The notes: generated by a model from the letters alone, not told the origin. Numbered from the stretch's first letter, positions 34,296 to 43,085 are shown. The stretch is DNA of 64,000 bases from Gordonibacter sp. An230 (GCF_002159915.1 NZ_NFJP01000008.1:1-64000); one strand, 5' to 3'. Numbers and translations are program-made.

Positions 34296-36206
34296 TCACG
34301 CTTCTTTCCCTTGCGGCTCTTCGACGTGCTCCGCAATCGGTTCTCGCGCGATGCCGCGGTACACCTCCGCCACGTCTTCCGGAGAAAGCTCGACCGGGAA
34401 GTTCGCCAGACGCTCCAGGTTGACCGTCCCCGTCAGATGTGCCACGTCGTCGTTCGACAGGGTGGTCGAGCGAGCCGTTCCCGCAAGTTCGACGATGGAC
34501 TCGAACGCCTCGAGTCCCGACGACGGACCGCGCGACGTCTCCTGTGCGAGCGACCCCTCTATTTCGGCGAGCTTCTCCGCAAGCTCCGGATCGCTCGAGG
34601 CGCGTTTCGCGAGGATGCGCCAACATCCGGGCATGCACATGGCGACCGCATGGCCGTGGGGCAGCCCCTTGAGCGTGGTCAGTCCATAGCTCAGGGCATG
34701 GGGTGCGGTCGTGGTGGTGAGGTTGATGGCCTTTCCGGCCAAGTTGGAGGCCGTCATGATCGAGCGCGCCGCCGCGGCATCTCCTTCGAGGTAAGATCCT
34801 GCATCGCGCGCGATGCGGCGCATCGCTTCCGCGGAGAGCGGCCTGCTCGCGTCGCATGATCGCACGGACCAGTGAGACTCGATCGCCTGGCAAAGAGCAT
34901 CGAGCAGCGTGCAGCGCCTCTGGTAATCGGGAAGCGTCGATAGCAGACGGGCGTCGAGAACGGCGGCGTCGGGAAGGAGCCGCTCGGAGCTGATCGAGCG
35001 CTTCGTGCCATTCACGTACACGGTGGCGAAGCGGGTCGACTCGCTTCCCGTTCCGGCGGTGGTGGGCACGGCTATGTGCGGGACGTCGATGCGAGGGGAG
35101 GGGAGGTCGGGATGCGTCCCGAGCTCGAGGGGGTCGGGCGCGCCCAGGAGCGCTTTCACGCATTTCGCCAGATCGATGGCACTGCCTCCGCCAATGGACA
35201 CCAGGCCGTCGCATCGCTGCGCTCGAAAGGACCGAAAGGCCTCGACGGCTTGATCGTAGGTGGGGTTCGGGCTGAAACCGTCGAACGCCGCCGCATGATC
35301 CAAGTCGTCCAAATAGGCGCGGATCGGTCCGGATGACCTTGCGCGCGGGCCGCATACGACCAACGGGCGCCCGATGCCGTGGAGGGAGAGGAGCTCCTTC
35401 CATGTTCGCTCGCCGCTTTCGTCGGCATCGCGCAGGATGAGCCGGCAGCCGGGGTCGAGGGCCTCGTAGACGGGCTGCTGCTCGTAATCGAACAGCTTGA
35501 CGCAGGTTTCGGCGTGAAGGAGGTCCTCCGGGGTGTCCACCTCTCCCACGAAGCAGCCCTCATACGATAGCGCTTCGACGTTCATCAGGGGAAAAACCTT
35601 GTTCGCGGCCTCTTCCGCGTAAACGTCGAGGGCACCGCGCTGCACGAACCTCTCCACCTCGTCGAGCCAGAGTCCGAGAGAGCGTTCCGAAAGCCGGTAA
35701 AACGGTTGGAAGGCGTAGCAGTCAGGCCCCGATGCGTCGACGGAGACGTGCTCGATGCGCCCGTTCAGGACCCGTGCTTTGAAGTCCTTTCGAGGCGGCA
35801 GAGCCGCGCGGTTCACGGCTCCGAGCGATTCGAAGGGGGATAGGAGCGCCCTGCGCGCGAACGAGCGATCGAACACGAGGTCGCCGTGGAGCAGGAGAAC
35901 GTCGTTTCCCCTCAGCAGGTTTCGGGCAAGCCAGAAGGAGTACAAGTAGTTGGTGTCTGCGTAGCGGTCATTCGAAACGAAGGAGAACGAGCATCCTCGC
36001 GCTTGAAACGGCGTTGCCGCCTCGCGTATCTGGTCGGAAAAGGGGCCGGTGGTGACCACGAAGTCCCTGACTCCCAGATCGGAGAGGATGCGCACCTGCC
36101 GTGCGAATATGCTCTCGCCGTTGATCGCCGCCATGCACTTCGGTCGCTTCGCGGCGATGCTTCCCAGGCGGCTTCCGAGGCCCGAGTTGAATATCAGGGC
36201 TTTCAT
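34296..36206 (-). CDS. Nucleotidyltransferase fused to iron-containing alcohol dehydrogenase
   Basis: 636 residues from ATG at 36206, overlapping the upstream stop by 4 bases (ATGA). Residues 1-~235 are an NTP-transferase fold (FNSGLGSRLGSIAAKRPKCMAAINGES, then LLLHGDLVFD), like LicC/PntC-type cytidylyltransferases. Residues ~255-636 are a group III Fe-alcohol dehydrogenase (SIGGGSAIDLAKCVKAL, PTTAGTGSESTRFATVY, ALCQAIESHWS, GLPHGHAVAMCMP with the metal histidines). In a PEP mutase/decarboxylase operon the dehydrogenase most likely reduces phosphonoacetaldehyde to 2-hydroxyethylphosphonate, and the transferase most likely makes its CMP derivative. The fusion itself argues the two steps are consecutive. 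Confidence 0.85.
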   Translation of the reverse strand: MKALIFNSGLGSRLGSIAAKRPKCMAAINGESIFARQVRILSDLGVRDFVVTTGPFSDQIREAATPFQARGCSFSFVSNDRYADTNYLYSFWLARNLLRGNDVLLLHGDLVFDRSFARRALLSPFESLGAVNRAALPPRKDFKARVLNGRIEHVSVDASGPDCYAFQPFYRLSERSLGLWLDEVERFVQRGALDVYAEEAANKVFPLMNVEALSYEGCFVGEVDTPEDLLHAETCVKLFDYEQQPVYEALDPGCRLILRDADESGERTWKELLSLHGIGRPLVVCGPRARSSGPIRAYLDDLDHAAAFDGFSPNPTYDQAVEAFRSFRAQRCDGLVSIGGGSAIDLAKCVKALLGAPDPLELGTHPDLPSPRIDVPHIAVPTTAGTGSESTRFATVYVNGTKRSISSERLLPDAAVLDARLLSTLPDYQRRCTLLDALCQAIESHWSVRSCDASRPLSAEAMRRIARDAGSYLEGDAAAARSIMTASNLAGKAINLTTTTAPHALSYGLTTLKGLPHGHAVAMCMPGCWRILAKRASSDPELAEKLAEIEGSLAQETSRGPSSGLEAFESIVELAGTARSTTLSNDDVAHLTGTVNLERLANFPVELSPEDVAEVYRGIAREPIAEHVEEPQGKEA

Positions 36207-37336
36207 GCTCGGGACCCCGCCCCTTCCGTCAGCATGTCGATCATTGCGAGCTTGTTGTCCTTCGGGGCGATGTCCGGGCACCCCAGATCGCGCCTCGACC
36301 CTTGGCGCGTGCGGACGACCAGGGCCTTCCTTCCCGGTTCGCGCATCGTCTCGAAAGCCTCTCTCGCGTCGAGCTCCGCGGAGACGCTGGTCGTTTCGAA
36401 CCCGCATGCGCGCAGGATGCCAGCGATGTCGACGCTCCGTCCCGCGGTCGGGAACCCGCCGACGCTTTCGTGGGCGCCGTTGTCGTTGAGGACGTATTTG
36501 AGCGTGTCGGGGGCCATCGCGCCCGCCACGGCGAGCGAGCCCATGTGCATGAGGAAACTGCCGTCCCCGTCGACGCACCACACCGTGCGATCGGAGCCGA
36601 GCGCCATGCCGAGGGCGATGGAGCAGGTGTGGCCCATTCCGCCCACCGTGAGGAAATCGCGCGCGTGCCCCTGCCCTCGCCTCTCGCGCGCTTCGAACAG
36701 CTCGCGGGACGTCTTCCCAGTCGTGGCCACCACGATGTCGTCGCTCCCGATGCTGTCCAAGAGCAGCTCGAGCATCGCTTCGCGGGTGAGGGGCGCGGGC
36801 TCGACGGAAGGGGGCAAGGGGGAGGAGGAGAGCGCGCCTTTGCGCACCACGAGGGCGACGGGTCGGCTTTCGATCCGCATGCGCGCTTCAAGGGAGGAGA
36901 TCTGCTCGCGCCAACGATCGATGTCGAGCACCTCGTACGGAACGCCCATCGCGTCGAGGAGCGCCAGGGTCGCTTTTCCCTGCTTGAGGTGCTGGGGCTC
37001 GTCCGGAACACCAGGCTCTCCGCGCCATCCGATTACGAGGAGCATGGGGATCGAGTACACGTCGGGATCGGCGAGCGACAAAAGCGGATTCACGGCGTTC
37101 CCCTCGCCTGAATTCTGCATGTACACCACCGCGGCGCGTCCGGTGGCCACGTGCCACCCGCATGCCATGGCGACGGCGTTGCCTTCGTTTGCCGCGATGA
37201 CGTGGCGGTTCGAAGGCACGTTTGCCAGCAAGTGCGAGCATAGGTCTTTGAGCAGGGAGTCGGGAACCCCGCAGAAGAACTCGAGGCCCCTTTGCTCGAG
37301 GGCCTCGCAAAACGCGCTCGGATGGATCTCGGTCAT
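36203..37336 (-). CDS. Phosphonopyruvate decarboxylase
   Basis: Thiamine-diphosphate enzyme converting phosphonopyruvate to phosphonoacetaldehyde, the irreversible step that pulls PEP mutase forward. 377 residues from ATG at 37336 (ATGA overlap with the PEP mutase stop). Opens EIHPSAFCEALEQRGLEFFCGVPDSLLKDLC, the family signature; catalytic Glu51 in IAANEGNAVAMACG; MQNSGEGNAVNPLLSL; ThDP-binding VDGDGSFLMHMGSLAVAG with LNDNGAHESVGG. The two halves of the usual ThDP enzyme are both present and full length. Confidence 0.93.
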   Translation of the reverse strand: MTEIHPSAFCEALEQRGLEFFCGVPDSLLKDLCSHLLANVPSNRHVIAANEGNAVAMACGWHVATGRAAVVYMQNSGEGNAVNPLLSLADPDVYSIPMLLVIGWRGEPGVPDEPQHLKQGKATLALLDAMGVPYEVLDIDRWREQISSLEARMRIESRPVALVVRKGALSSSPLPPSVEPAPLTREAMLELLLDSIGSDDIVVATTGKTSRELFEARERRGQGHARDFLTVGGMGHTCSIALGMALGSDRTVWCVDGDGSFLMHMGSLAVAGAMAPDTLKYVLNDNGAHESVGGFPTAGRSVDIAGILRACGFETTSVSAELDAREAFETMREPGRKALVVRTRQGSRRDLGCPDIAPKDNKLAMIDMLTEGAGSRA

Positions 37337-38646
37337 GGCAGCTCCTTGGGCACGAGGGTCAAAACGTCGTGTATCGGAAGGCACAGCGAGTCGGCCTCTT
37401 TGCTCCGTCCGTGCTCCAGGATGCTGTCGGCGGTGTTCCGCATGGCCATGTACGCGGCGCGCAGAAGATGGTTCGCGTGGATGACCACGCTCGCGCCCGC
37501 GCCGAAAAGCTCATCGTCGGTGATATGGTTGTAGGAGGTGGGGACCAAGACGACGGGGACCTCGGGCCACTTCGATCGAAACGCGCTTAGGAACTCGAGT
37601 ATCTCCTTGCCGTCCTTTTCCTTCGAGTGGATCATGATTCCGTCCGCATGCCCTTCTTCGAGGTAGATCCGGGCTCGCATCATGGCGTCGTCAAGGCCCG
37701 CCTTCGCGATGAACGACTCGATCCGGGCGAATATCATGAAGTCGCGGGTTCTTTGGGCCCTCTTTCCGGCGAGGATCTTGGCGGCGAAGGCGTGAGGATC
37801 GTCTTGGAGCTGCGGCACCTGGGTGCCGAACAGGGAATTCTGCTTGAGCCCCGTCTTGTCTTCGATGATCACGGCCGACACGCCGATGCGCTCGAGCGTG
37901 CGGACGTTGTGGGCGAAATGCTCGACGCGCCCGCCCGTGTCCCCATCGAGGATGATGGGCTTGGTGGTCACCTCCATGATCTCCGTGATCGTCGCGATGC
38001 GGCTGGTGAAGTCGACGAGCTCGATGTCGGGCTTGCCTTTGAAGGCGGAGTCGCACAGCGAGGACACCCACATGGCGTCGAACTGCCGCACCGCGCCTGA
38101 CTCGGGGTCCGAGAACCGGGCGGCCTCCACGATGAGGCCGGAAAGCCCGTTGGAGGCCTCGAGCGCGCGCAAGCGGGGTCTCGTCGCGAGCAGCTTCCGC
38201 AGCGCTCCCCTGCGCGCGTCCGGGGAGGCGTATGCCGCCCGCAGGTCGCTCTCGAGGCCGCTCATGGAGACGCCGCGCGTGTAAGGGACCTCCACCAGCT
38301 TTCCGCCCCATTCGCCAAGCGTGTCGACGACTTCTTTGCGCACGGAGCTTTGGATGCCGGTTCTCCAGTCGTCGCCGTGCACGACGAAGTCGGGTCTGAC
38401 CTCGAGGAGGTTTTCCCGATAGGAAAGGGTTTTTTGAAGCATGGCCCGCGAGACGCCTTTAAGGTTCGCGTACATGCGCAGTCGCGAGTCCTCGTCGAGG
38501 ATCGGCGGGCGCTTGTAGGAGGCTATCGTCTCGTCGGAGAGCACCCCGACGATCACCGTGCCAAGCTGGCAGGCTCTTTCCATGACGTTGAGGATGCCTT
38601 CGTGAACGATGTCGGATGATACTGACAGGTAGACGGTTTTGTCCAT
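37333..38646 (-). CDS. pepM: Phosphoenolpyruvate mutase with N-terminal cytidylyltransferase-like domain
   Basis: 437 residues. Residues 150-437 are PEP mutase of the isocitrate-lyase superfamily. They carry the diagnostic EDKTGLKQNSLF at 262-273 and DGDTGG at 234-239, which separate it from other members. It isomerises PEP to phosphonopyruvate, creating the C-P bond. Residues 1-140 are a TagD-like cytidylyltransferase fold (VYLSVSSDIVHEGILNVMERACQLG, VVHGDDWRTG), but the HxGH motif reads HEGI (15-18), so its nucleotidyl activity may be lost. First gene of the operon; followed by the decarboxylase with an ATGA overlap. Confidence 0.95.
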   Translation of the reverse strand: MDKTVYLSVSSDIVHEGILNVMERACQLGTVIVGVLSDETIASYKRPPILDEDSRLRMYANLKGVSRAMLQKTLSYRENLLEVRPDFVVHGDDWRTGIQSSVRKEVVDTLGEWGGKLVEVPYTRGVSMSGLESDLRAAYASPDARRGALRKLLATRPRLRALEASNGLSGLIVEAARFSDPESGAVRQFDAMWVSSLCDSAFKGKPDIELVDFTSRIATITEIMEVTTKPIILDGDTGGRVEHFAHNVRTLERIGVSAVIIEDKTGLKQNSLFGTQVPQLQDDPHAFAAKILAGKRAQRTRDFMIFARIESFIAKAGLDDAMMRARIYLEEGHADGIMIHSKEKDGKEILEFLSAFRSKWPEVPVVLVPTSYNHITDDELFGAGASVVIHANHLLRAAYMAMRNTADSILEHGRSKEADSLCLPIHDVLTLVPKELP

Positions 38647-38696
38647 GGTCGGTCTTTCTGTAGGAAGATATATAGAGTGCCCCGGATGAGGGCGCG

Positions 38697-38728
38697 TGAA
38701 ATCGCCTCCGTCGTAGGAGGCGATTTCA
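38697..38728 (-). promoter_or_regulatory. Inverted repeat in the pepM leader
   Basis: Perfect 13-base arms (TGAAATCGCCTCC and complement) around a 6-base loop, about 50 bases before pepM. It could be an attenuator, a terminator-like barrier or a repressor site; no U-tract of note. Confidence 0.55.
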
Positions 38729-38737
38729 TATGCGATT

Positions 38738-38749
38738 TGTAATATTACA
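38738..38749 (-). promoter_or_regulatory. AT-rich palindrome in the pepM promoter region
   Basis: TGTAATATTACA, a perfect 12-base palindrome within the only strongly AT-rich segment nearby. It overlaps plausible -10 sequences for the minus strand, so it may be an operator of the phosphonate operon. Confidence 0.45.
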
Positions 38750-39027
38750 GTATTTTTGCACAGGGGGAGGGTATGAATTTTCTGGACCTAATCGAGGGAA
38801 AGCTCTCTCCTCAAAGGGCGGGAGGGGGGGCTCGCGTGTGACCGGCCCGCAAAGCCGCCTGCATCCTTGGCGGCGAATGATCCGGGAATCCAACTCCGTT
38901 TGCTGAAAAGACGTGCTTGCTGCACGCCGTCTCCTTCGGAGGAGATTAATGGTAGAATGCCGTTGAGTTCGCTTGGCCCCGTTCGGGGCGAAAGATCGGC
39001 GCGACATACAAGGAGGAACCTGATCGA

Positions 39028-40203
39028 ATGGCACAAGGGCAAGCTGCGCAAAGAGGCGAATCGGGCTTCGGGCGCATCGCCGTTGTGGGCTTCGGCCTGA
39101 TAGGCGCGTCGTTTGCCGCCGCCGTCCACGAGGCGCATCCAGGTGCGGAGGTGCTTGCCGTCGACGTGGACGCGCGCACGCGCGACGAGGCGCTTGAGCG
39201 CAAGTGGGCGAGCGCGGCCTCCCATCCCGACGACGCGGCTTTCCGGGAGTTCGTCGAGGAGGGCTGCGACCTCGTGGTGCTCGCTGCGCCGGTGGACGCC
39301 GTCGAAGGACATCTCGAGCGCCTCGCGTCATGGAACTTTCGCGGCATCGTCACCGACACGGCGTCCACGAAAAAGCGCATCTGCGGGCTGGCGGCGCGGA
39401 CGCTTCCGCATCCTGAGAACTTCGTGCCGGGACATCCCATGGCCGGTTCTGAGAGAAACGGCATCGACGGGGCGCGGCCCGACTTGTTCAAAGGCGCGCA
39501 CTGGATACTCTGTCCGGACGCGGAAACGCCGGCCGAGCATTTCGCGCGCATGCACGAGTTCGTCACCTCTCTCGGCGCCCGCGTCGTGGTTCTGCCGCGC
39601 GAAGAGCACGATGCAGCGGTGGCCGTGGTGAGTCACGTCCCGCATTTCGTAGCCTCTTCGCTCGTTCAGCTTGCCAACCGTCACGCTGACGACAGGCAGG
39701 CGCTCATGCGCCTGGCCGCCGGGGGCTTCAAGGACGCCACGCGCATCGCCGCCGGCTCTCCGGAGCTGTGGTGCGGCATCGCGTTCGACAACAAAGATGC
39801 GCTTTCGGCGGGCCTCGACGAGATGCGGGGCATCATCGCGTCGTTCTCCGACGCGCTCGCCTCGGGGGACCGTTCGCGGCTCACTGCTCTTCTGTCCGAG
39901 GCGGCCGAGGCGCGCCGGGCTCTGCCCGCCGCATGGGTGCCCTCGACCGAGCGCTTGGTCGAGGTGCGGATCCCCATGGAGGATCGTCCCGGCGTGGTGG
40001 CCGAGGTCACTACGTACGCAAGCTCGGCCGGTTGCAATATCCAATCCATCGAAATCGATCACGTCACTGAGGACAGCGCCGTGCTCAGCCTCGTGCTCAC
40101 CGACGAGGGCGACGTAGGGCAGCTGTCGTCGCGGCTCATCGACGCGGGGTTCTCGGTGTCGTTCAGTCCTTTGACGGCAAAGGAGCACGCCCATGTCGCA
40201 TGA
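39028..40203 (+). CDS. tyrA: Prephenate dehydrogenase with ACT domain
   Basis: Tyrosine synthesis: NAD(P)-dependent oxidative decarboxylation of prephenate. 391 residues; AAGGAGG lies 11 bases before the ATG. Rossmann motif VVGFGLIGASFAAAV near 19; VTDTASTKKRI; PENFVPGHPMAGSERNGIDGARPDLFKGAHWIL holds the substrate residues; SHVPHFVASSLVQLA. The C-terminal ~80 residues (EVRIPMEDRPGVVAEVTTYASSAGCNIQSIEI) are an ACT domain, probably for tyrosine feedback. Overlaps aroA by 11 bases. First gene of the operon. Confidence 0.94.
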   Translation: MAQGQAAQRGESGFGRIAVVGFGLIGASFAAAVHEAHPGAEVLAVDVDARTRDEALERKWASAASHPDDAAFREFVEEGCDLVVLAAPVDAVEGHLERLASWNFRGIVTDTASTKKRICGLAARTLPHPENFVPGHPMAGSERNGIDGARPDLFKGAHWILCPDAETPAEHFARMHEFVTSLGARVVVLPREEHDAAVAVVSHVPHFVASSLVQLANRHADDRQALMRLAAGGFKDATRIAAGSPELWCGIAFDNKDALSAGLDEMRGIIASFSDALASGDRSRLTALLSEAAEARRALPAAWVPSTERLVEVRIPMEDRPGVVAEVTTYASSAGCNIQSIEIDHVTEDSAVLSLVLTDEGDVGQLSSRLIDAGFSVSFSPLTAKEHAHVA

Positions 40204-41527
40204 CCAGACATCCGGCACGACCCTCTTCGCGCCCCTGACCGCGCCGCTGACCGGCGCGATCTCCGTGCCCGGCGACAAGTCGATCTCTCATCGCGCCGTT
40301 CTGTTCGCCGCGATGGCCGAGGGCACGTCGCGCCTTTCGGGCGTGCTCGACTCGCAGGACGTGCGCTCTTCCATTCGGGCAGTGCGTGCGCTCGGAGCCG
40401 AAGCCTCGCTCGAGGAGCAGTCTGACGGAAGCCTTGCGGGCGCCGTGACCGGATGGGGCGGGCGCGGGCCGAGCCAGCCCGACGGCCCCATTGACTGCGG
40501 CAATTCCGGCACTACCGCGCGCCTGCTCATGGGCGTGCTTGCGCCGTGGGACGTGCGCGTGGAGCTCACCGGCGACGACTCCCTCGTGCGCCGTCCCATG
40601 CGCCGCATCACCGCGCCGCTCATGAAGATGGGCGCGCGCTTCGAGCCCGAGGGACGCGAGACGCTGCCCATCACCGTGTGCGGTTCGCGGCGGTTGCGCG
40701 CCATCGCCTACGATGCGCCCATGGCCTCGGCGCAGCTCAAGACGGCCGTGCTCCTAGCCGGTGTCTATGCCGAGGGCACGACCGTCCTGCGCGAACCCTC
40801 TCCCTCTCGAAACCATACCGAGCTCATGCTGCCCGAGTTCGGCGTGGACACCACCGCCGCCGACCGCGCTGCCAGCGTGACGGGTCCCTCCCTCCTTAAA
40901 GCGTGCGAAGTTCGCGTGCCGGGCGACCCGTCATCGGCGGCTTTCATCGTGTGCGCCGCGACGATGCGGTCTGGCAGCTCCGTTCGCGTCGAGGGCGTGA
41001 GCCTGAACCCTGCGCGCATCGGCTTCGTGCGCACGCTCGAGCGCATGGGAGCCGACGTGAGCGTGCGCCGCACGGGCGCGGCGGGAAAGGAGCCCTACGG
41101 GGTTATCTCGGTGCGCCACACTCAGAACCTGCACGGGTGCGAAGTGCCGGCCGAGAAGATAGCTTCCATCGTCGACGAAGTGCCGGTGCTGGCGCTTGTG
41201 GCCGCGCACGCGCGCGGTGTGACGGTGTTTCGCGAGGCGGGGGAGCTTCGCGTGAAGGAGACCGACCGCCTGGCCGCCATCGTCGAGGGTCTGGGGCGCC
41301 TCGGCGTGGACGCATGGGTGGAGGGCAACGATCTCGTTGTCGAGGGACAGCCCGGTCTGCGCACGCCCGAAGGCGTCTCTTTCGACTCCAAGGGCGACCA
41401 TCGTCTCGCCATGACCTGGGCGCTCGCCGGCCTGTGCGGCACATCTCCCGTCGAAGTCGAGAACTTCGCCTCCGTCGAGGTCAGCTATCCCCGGTTCCTT
41501 CTTGACATCGAAAGGTTGGCGCGATGA
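40193..41527 (+). CDS. aroA: 3-phosphoshikimate 1-carboxyvinyltransferase
   Basis: EPSP synthase of the shikimate pathway. 444 residues. ISVPGDKSISHRAVLFAAMAEGTSRL carries the phosphate-binding lysine; DCGNSGTTARLLMGVLAP is the LxxGNAGTAMR-equivalent block with Ser in place of Ala; late motifs RVKETDRLAAIVEGL and DHRLAMTWALAG are present. The GNSGTT variant points to a class II-like enzyme. Overlaps tyrA upstream and cmk downstream (ATGA). Confidence 0.95.
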   Translation: MSHDQTSGTTLFAPLTAPLTGAISVPGDKSISHRAVLFAAMAEGTSRLSGVLDSQDVRSSIRAVRALGAEASLEEQSDGSLAGAVTGWGGRGPSQPDGPIDCGNSGTTARLLMGVLAPWDVRVELTGDDSLVRRPMRRITAPLMKMGARFEPEGRETLPITVCGSRRLRAIAYDAPMASAQLKTAVLLAGVYAEGTTVLREPSPSRNHTELMLPEFGVDTTAADRAASVTGPSLLKACEVRVPGDPSSAAFIVCAATMRSGSSVRVEGVSLNPARIGFVRTLERMGADVSVRRTGAAGKEPYGVISVRHTQNLHGCEVPAEKIASIVDEVPVLALVAAHARGVTVFREAGELRVKETDRLAAIVEGLGRLGVDAWVEGNDLVVEGQPGLRTPEGVSFDSKGDHRLAMTWALAGLCGTSPVEVENFASVEVSYPRFLLDIERLAR

Positions 41528-42234
41528 TCATTGCCATCGACGGCCCGAGCGGGGCCGGAAAGTCCACGGTCGCGAAAGCCGTGGCGCGAGAGCTCGGTTT
41601 CTCCTGTCTCGACACGGGCGCCATGTACCGCGCCGTGGCGTGGAGGGCGCTCAGGGACGGTGTGGCGCTCGACGACGAGGAGGGGCTCGGCCGCATCGCG
41701 CGCGAATGCGAGATATCCTTCGTGCATGGGTCGGGGGACCCCATGCCCAGGGGCGTCGCTGTCGACGGCGTGGACGTGAGCGCCGCCATACGCGAGGCGG
41801 AGATCGACCGCGCCGTGAGTCCCGTGTCGGCCGTGTCCGCCGTGCGCGAGGCGCTCGTGGAGCAGCAGCAGCGCATCGGCCGCTCGGGCGATTACGTGGT
41901 GGAGGGCCGGGACATCGGCACGGTCGTGTTCCCCGAGGCTCCGGTGAAGGTGTTCCTCACCGCTTCCGCCGAGGAGCGCGCGCATCGCCGCGTGCGCCAA
42001 AACGTTGATCGCGGGGTGGGGTCCATCGATTACGACGAGGTGCTCGCCGGCATCCGCCGTCGCGACGAAATCGATTCGTCCCGCGCATCCTCTCCTCTCA
42101 GAGCGGCCGAAGATGCGGCTCGCATCGACTCCACGGGCCGTTTCATCGAAGACGTGATCGGCGATATATGCGCGCTCGCGCGACGGGCTGTCGGTGCGCG
42201 CGTCGATGGCGATGGGAGCGAGGGGGCGCGATGA
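41524..42234 (+). CDS. cmk: Cytidylate kinase
   Basis: Phosphorylates CMP/dCMP. 236 residues. P-loop IAIDGPSGAGKSTVAKAVARELGFSCLDTGAMYRAVAW at the N-terminus; VVEGRDIGTVVFPEAPVKVFLTASAEERAHRR in the middle is the NMP-binding and lid approach. Coupled by ATGA to aroA and to plsC. The aroA-cmk adjacency is common in bacteria. Confidence 0.95.
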   Translation: MIIAIDGPSGAGKSTVAKAVARELGFSCLDTGAMYRAVAWRALRDGVALDDEEGLGRIARECEISFVHGSGDPMPRGVAVDGVDVSAAIREAEIDRAVSPVSAVSAVREALVEQQQRIGRSGDYVVEGRDIGTVVFPEAPVKVFLTASAEERAHRRVRQNVDRGVGSIDYDEVLAGIRRRDEIDSSRASSPLRAAEDAARIDSTGRFIEDVIGDICALARRAVGARVDGDGSEGAR

Positions 42235-43085
42235 GCCTCATCCTTCCCTACGAGAAGATGTGGGACATGCCCCTTGGCGGCGTGTCCGAAGGACGGCAGG
42301 TGCCGCATTGGGCGGGCAACCTTATCTGGGGCTTCCTGTCGTGCGTGTTCAAGGCGTGCTTCCGCTACCGCGTGGACCATCGCGAGCGTGTTCGCGCTTT
42401 CGACGGGAGATGCGGCGTCGTGATCGTCGCGAACCACACGTCGTTTTTGGACGTGGCGTTCATGTACCTGGCCACGCGCCCGCGGCAGTGGGTGCGCTTC
42501 ATGGGCCGTGAAAACCTGTTCGACAACGCGCACGGTTTTGTCGGGCAGATACTCTCGCGCGTGGGGGCGTTTCCCGTCAAGCGCGATGCGGCCGACCGCA
42601 CGGCTATCAAGCGCGCGACGCGCATGCTGAAAAACGGCGAGATCGTGGGGATCCTGCCCGAGGGGACGCGGCGCGGCAAAGGCTCCAAGACGCCCGAGAT
42701 CCATTCGGGTGCGGCGTTCATCGCCAAGATGGGCAAGGCGCCCATCCTTCCCATGACCGTGCGCAATGCCGAGTTCGTGAAGCAGAAGGGCAAGTTCCTT
42801 CGCTTTCCGAAGATCACCGTCGAGTACGGCAACCCCGTCCTCGTGGAGGACTTCGATTTCCTGCCGAAGGAGGATCGTCTTGAGGGTTGCACCTGGTACG
42901 CCATGCGCGAGTGCTTCGCGCTGTCTTTGCGCGTGCCGCGCGAGCAGGTGGACATGCGGGCGCTGTTCCCGGAGGGCCGTGATTTCACGGACGAGTTCGC
43001 CCGCCATCCTGTGCCCGAGCGAACTTCCGAGGAGGTCGCGTCCGCTCTGGGGATCGCGCGAGCCGAGGCAGGGGGTCGCGCATGA
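42231..43085 (+). CDS. plsC: 1-acyl-sn-glycerol-3-phosphate acyltransferase
   Basis: Second acylation of phospholipid synthesis at the inner membrane face. 284 residues from ATG at 42231 (ATGA overlap). Acyltransferase motif I NHTSFLD near residue 66, motif II around FMGRENLFD, motif III LPEGTRRGKGSKTPEIHSGAAFIA near 143, and motif IV APILPMTV. One weak hydrophobic N-terminal segment. The C-terminal ~60 residues beyond the core are less conserved. Confidence 0.9.
   Translation: MSLILPYEKMWDMPLGGVSEGRQVPHWAGNLIWGFLSCVFKACFRYRVDHRERVRAFDGRCGVVIVANHTSFLDVAFMYLATRPRQWVRFMGRENLFDNAHGFVGQILSRVGAFPVKRDAADRTAIKRATRMLKNGEIVGILPEGTRRGKGSKTPEIHSGAAFIAKMGKAPILPMTVRNAEFVKQKGKFLRFPKITVEYGNPVLVEDFDFLPKEDRLEGCTWYAMRECFALSLRVPREQVDMRALFPEGRDFTDEFARHPVPERTSEEVASALGIARAEAGGRA

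Larger units (their letters stand above)
38647..39027. other. 381-base divergent region between pepM and tyrA
   Basis: Holds a 13-base-arm inverted repeat in the pepM leader and, just upstream of it, an AT-rich patch unlike the surroundings with a TGTAATATTACA dyad. On the other side is a TAGAAT (38953-38958) that may be the tyrA -10. No gene. Confidence 0.55.

Noticed and set aside
36207-36581. 125-residue upstream extension of the nucleotidyltransferase-dehydrogenase gene
   Set aside because: The extension lies wholly inside the decarboxylase gene and is arginine-rich; the ATG at 36206 forms an ATGA overlap and begins the conserved fold.
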